A stretch of DNA of 64,000 bases, from contig NZ_RKHR01000004.1 in assembly GCF_003752585.1 (NCBI RefSeq), forward strand, positions 806,001 through 870,000, read 5' to 3'. Numbering within the stretch: the stretch's first letter is position 1; every line of letters starts with the position of its first letter. Below the pieces are notes generated by a model. That model saw only the letters and a program-made list of their open reading frames with translations, was not told the origin of the DNA and ran no database searches. Source of the DNA: Sinobacterium caligoides (lineage in GTDB: Bacteria > Pseudomonadota > Gammaproteobacteria > Pseudomonadales > Sinobacteriaceae). Position numbers and translations under genes: made by a program. Of the stretch, positions 61,472 to 64,000 are shown piece after piece.

Positions 61472-61708
61472 TCAGTATCCATCCCAGCAAAGCTGAGATG
61501 TTAATGTCTTACCACCAAGGTATCGCCGTTTAATATTTGCTTTGATTAGAGAGTTTGAAACAGGCACATCAACGTACAAATCCTTGCCCCCGAACAGAGC
61601 AACTGCATCACTTAATAGCGCAGTATCCACAAGCTTCTTACCGTACGATTGACACGCAATAGCAGAATAGTCAGCTGCTTCAGGTGGCTGGGTTAGCTTC
61701 CCTGTCAT
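61472..61708 (-). CDS. Small protein heading the large-protein operon
   Basis: A 78-residue protein (MTGKLTQPPEAADYSAIACQ at the start) with no recognisable domain. An upstream GTG would add four residues. Its stop codon lies just before the ATG at 61458 and overlaps the alternative ATG at 61482 of the next gene, so it appears to be the first gene of the same transcript. Sequence looks protein-like rather than random (balanced hydrophobic pattern), but it is short and this is the least certain member. Confidence 0.5.
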   Translation of the reverse strand: MTGKLTQPPEAADYSAIACQSYGKKLVDTALLSDAVALFGGKDLYVDVPVSNSLIKANIKRRYLGGKTLTSQLCWDGY

Positions 61709-62372
61709 AACAAGTCTCACACACCATTAGTTAAGGTTTACCAAGCCGCCAAACGGCACATTTGATCAGCCACTATGTTATAAGTGCGGTGGGTACAAAA
61801 CTTGGTATAATCAGGAGGCATTTAAAGGCTAACATCTTATTTTTTAGACAAGCACTTGCTTCTTAAATTTTTGTTAACTTTTAATAAGATAGAAGCCCTC
61901 ATATAACATGAGCAGACAGAGCTATAACTCGGATCATTAGACTCTTCGCCTGCTGAACACAACCTCATGTAGTGATACATTTCGGTATATACAAGAAGCA
62001 CTGAATGTTTTCGCGAGTACGAGGGTAGTATGTGAGACTCTGTGGCATGCGCACGTAGCACATCGAGGAATAGAGAGGAATAATTGAGCGATGCAGATTG
62101 TTACAGTAATTTAATGGCAATCAAAAAACGTCTTAGCAACAAGCTCAATTGAAGCTAATTACCTTTGAGATTCCGGATAATCAAAAGTGCGACAAATTTC
62201 CAATCGCTAAACAAGACCACACGAATCACCACAAAGCCAAGGTCTTATTTGCTTAAGGGGAAGAGTGATGTACTAGTAGCAAGGTGTGACATTGAAGGGC
62301 TACCGTGATTGTCGATAGCCAGATGAGGCAAGGATGGACAACCTCTCTTTACATGTGAATATATACGGCAGA
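61709..62372. other. A+T-rich gene-free region upstream of the large-protein operon
   Basis: 664 bases without a supported gene. It should contain the operon promoter on the minus strand, which I could not place. A plus-strand TATAAT-like hexamer and AGGAGG occur near 61805-61820, but no plausible start codon or frame follows them. Confidence 0.5.
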
Positions 62373-62762
62373 CTAGCTATGAGTGACTTTATTCTTGGCT
62401 AAAATAACTGAAAGCCCACTAAACAGTGAGACACCTGCTATATCAGCTATGAAATCATATAAGTCTAGAGTTCTTGTTGGTATGAAATACTGGCTTAACT
62501 CCTCAATTGTGAGAAAAACAAAAACAATAGCGCTTCCCCAGAATATTTTAAGTTTTCCGATTGAGAATACTTTTAACTTACTCGCTAAATTCACCGCAAG
62601 AGCAAGCAAACCAAACAGGAAGAAATGACCTACTTTATCGCCATATGGGATTAATCGAACACCATCAAAAAACAAGCTTTGCTGCCCCGTATTCGTCAGA
62701 TAGATCACCCATAAAATGAATAGAAACAAAGCGCTAGACACCACCATCATTAGCTTATGCAT
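62373..62762 (-). CDS. VanZ-like family membrane protein
   Basis: A 129-residue protein with about four predicted transmembrane helices. YGDKVGHFFLFGLLALAVN and TIEELSQYFIPTRTLDLYDF-IADIAGV match the VanZ-like family pattern (Asp-His, then Glu-Glu and Arg-Asp-Asp). VanZ affects glycopeptide tolerance in enterococci, but most members are of unknown function and no resistance role should be assumed. It is monocistronic; the ATG has no clear ribosome-binding site. A+T-rich like the surroundings. Confidence 0.78.
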   Translation of the reverse strand: MHKLMMVVSSALFLFILWVIYLTNTGQQSLFFDGVRLIPYGDKVGHFFLFGLLALAVNLASKLKVFSIGKLKIFWGSAIVFVFLTIEELSQYFIPTRTLDLYDFIADIAGVSLFSGLSVILAKNKVTHS

Positions 62763-62813
62763 TATTTTTACAACTTATGAAAATCAGGCTTCAAACATGA
62801 TCACGATATTTTC

Positions 62814-63218
62814 CTACAGCCACGCTAACACTCCAACAATAAAGATTGCCATCAAGCCGAACAAGCTGACTGCAAACGAAATACTTCGGAGCAACTTTAA
62901 GTTAAAATAGTAGAATAACATATGAGCAATACGAGCGAACAAATATACCAAAGCGGATGTATTTAGCCATTGCGGATTAGCCGAGGATAAAATTGAAAAG
63001 GCGACGAACAAAATAAATATAGCGACACTTTCATTGGAGTTTGAAAGAGCTCTTGATGCACGAAACAGTAGCTCATTGTGACTGGCAGGGATTGGGTGAC
63101 CCGGGGTATGGTTGTTCTTAAAGCCAACAACATCCAATACGACTAATTGTATAAAAAACGTCAACCCTGACAAGCCGAGGACTAAAACTGTAATTTTATA
63201 TGGTTCAATAAATTCCAC
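62814..63218 (-). CDS. MAPEG-family membrane protein
   Basis: A 134-residue protein with about four predicted transmembrane helices. FRASRALSNSNESVAIFILF and YLFARIAHMLFYYFNLKLLRS are the motifs of the MAPEG group (membrane-associated proteins in eicosanoid and glutathione metabolism), whose bacterial members often have glutathione transferase or peroxidase activity or no known role. The start is decided by AAGGAG six bases before a GTG at 63218; a TTG twelve codons upstream has no such site. Separated from VanZ by about 50 bases on the same strand. Confidence 0.8.
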   Translation of the reverse strand: MEFIEPYKITVLVLGLSGLTFFIQLVVLDVVGFKNNHTPGHPIPASHNELLFRASRALSNSNESVAIFILFVAFSILSSANPQWLNTSALVYLFARIAHMLFYYFNLKLLRSISFAVSLFGLMAIFIVGVLAWL

Positions 63219-63254
63219 CTGAAACTCCTTTTCTTTGTTTTCGTGATAAATCAA

Positions 63255-63731
63255 TTAGCTCAGACGCGCCCCATAGTAACTATGCCTAACACAGTTCAGC
63301 TGCGCTACTAATGAGTAGCGGAATATCACCACGCTAACGGCCGCTACACCTACCTGTTAATTATTCGAGCAATACATTATCGTACTCACAACATGATGGA
63401 AAGTTACAAACAGCTGAAAGGTGTAAGAATTTACGACAGCTATGGCTAGATTAGGGGCTTATCATACTTGGCTGTATGAGGGATGATAGCTTAACCAAAA
63501 CCGCATACTGAAGGATGCGGTAGATTGATTGAGTGTATTTATCGGATTAACTATGGGTATCTTGCTAAACTTCTAGAGCACATAGAGCATATAGAGCATA
63601 TAGCCTGGTATTAAGTAACGTTTTGTCTGCGAACATAAACGCCAATATAGATTCACTATAGCTAAAATTTGCTTATTTATTCACCTATTCAATGCAGACG
63701 CATTCGAAACAAGCAAGATAGTTATACTATG
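63255..63731. other. A+T-rich gene-free region between MAPEG and EamA genes
   Basis: About 480 bases with no supported gene. It includes a short 9-base tandem repeat listed separately. No terminator for the EamA gene was found with confidence. Confidence 0.45.
63574..63600. repeat. 9-base tandem repeat (TAGAGCATA-type), three copies
   Basis: Three adjacent 9-base units: TAGAGCACA, TAGAGCATA and TAGAGCATA, followed by TAG. Non-coding. Confidence 0.85.
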
Positions 63732-64000
63732 TTACTTTGTTGAATAGACTTTTGACTGCTCACCTATCACCGCTATATCTTCATCCGGCTTGGGAGCTCT
63801 GACAATCAGATAACTACTGAAAAGAGTCAGTGTAATCCCCACAATCTGCACTGTGTCTAACTGGTGGTTGAAGAATAATACATCTGTGAAGACAGCGACT
63901 ATAGGATCAATATAACTAAGAATAGCAATCATTGTGATAGAGACTTTTTTAATGCCCTGATAATAAAGCACATAGGCTATAGCAGTATGGACAATACCAA
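63732..64000 (-). CDS. EamA/DMT-family transporter (partial, C-terminus)
   Basis: The frame is open to the right edge, so the N-terminal part lies beyond the window; 89 codons and the stop are visible. HTAIAYVLYYQGIKKVSITM, IAILSYIDPIVAVFTDVLFF and VQIVGITLTLFSSYLIVRAP match the last helices of the second EamA domain of drug/metabolite transporters, including the GxxLxxxGxxL-type terminal helix. These are inner-membrane exporters of varied metabolites; the substrate cannot be told. Confidence 0.85.
   Translation of the reverse strand, partial: GIVHTAIAYVLYYQGIKKVSITMIAILSYIDPIVAVFTDVLFFNHQLDTVQIVGITLTLFSSYLIVRAPKPDEDIAVIGEQSKVYSTK

Noticed and set aside
50536-61708. Large-protein operon as a Tc toxin, type VI secretion locus, prophage tail or NRPS/PKS cluster
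   Set aside because: No RHS/YD repeats, Tss/VgrG/PAAR, sheath, tape-measure, adenylation, ketosynthase or carrier-protein motifs are visible in any of the proteins.
61837-62061. 74-residue minus-strand frame upstream of the large-protein operon
   Set aside because: No ribosome-binding site, Ser/Tyr/Cys-rich sequence without family resemblance, and it lies in A+T-rich DNA where chance frames are common.
62373-62762. VanZ-like protein as a glycopeptide-resistance gene
   Set aside because: No vanA/H/X/R/S genes are present; isolated VanZ-like proteins are common in Gram-negative bacteria and their role is unknown.

Overview
The window comes from a free-living, probably marine gammaproteobacterium. 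The housekeeping genes (rpsF-rpsR, rnr-rlmB, rpsU-yqeY-dnaG-rpoD, tsaD-folB-folK, the long Pseudomonas-type isocitrate lyase) read as gammaproteobacterial. A TonB-dependent receptor, Na+-coupled transporters and small-molecule catabolism suggest a Cellvibrionales/Spongiibacteraceae-like heterotroph. That placement is inference; no rRNA gene is present.

Layout. 1-13.8 kb: ribosomal S18/S6, RlmB and RNase R, an NNP-family MFS transporter, 2-isopropylmalate synthase with a long structured leader, a Na+/H+ antiporter, isocitrate lyase, a patatin-like protein and a small exported protein. 14-22 kb: folate genes (folM; tsaD-folB-folK), the macromolecular-synthesis operon rpsU-yqeY-dnaG-rpoD, and tRNA-Ile2(CAU). 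22.3-38.2 kb: a catabolic island for kynurenine/3-hydroxyanthranilate. It holds a TonB receptor, an SNF-family Na+ symporter, kynureninase, a divergent acetaldehyde dehydrogenase/aldolase pair, and a seven-gene operon (2-aminomuconate semialdehyde dehydrogenase, hydratase, 4-oxalocrotonate decarboxylase, RidA-type deaminase, 3-hydroxyanthranilate dioxygenase, ACMS decarboxylase, LVIVD lipoprotein) with a divergent LysR regulator. Together these enzymes can take (3-hydroxy)kynurenine through 3-hydroxyanthranilate to pyruvate and acetyl-CoA. A recurrent TATAACG motif in both divergent promoter regions suggests one regulon.

38.2-50.4 kb: a PPOX-type flavoprotein, a lipoprotein of the phospholipase D/cardiolipin synthase family, a large secreted alpha/beta hydrolase, a glycerate-kinase-like P-loop kinase, and a SafE-type exporter + aldehyde dehydrogenase + omega-transaminase set that would fit nitrogen scavenging from taurine with sulfoacetate export. 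An aminotransferase/AraC pair follows.

50.5-61.7 kb: the most unusual part, a tightly packed minus-strand operon of one small protein and four very large proteins. These are a DUF6603-like protein, two large proteins with no function I can assign, and a LamG-domain protein. None has a visible signal peptide, and the DNA is clearly more A+T-rich than the rest of the window. I regard this as the best candidate for an undescribed system. 61.7-64 kb: A+T-rich DNA with VanZ-like, MAPEG-like and (truncated by the window) EamA-type membrane proteins separated by long gene-free stretches.
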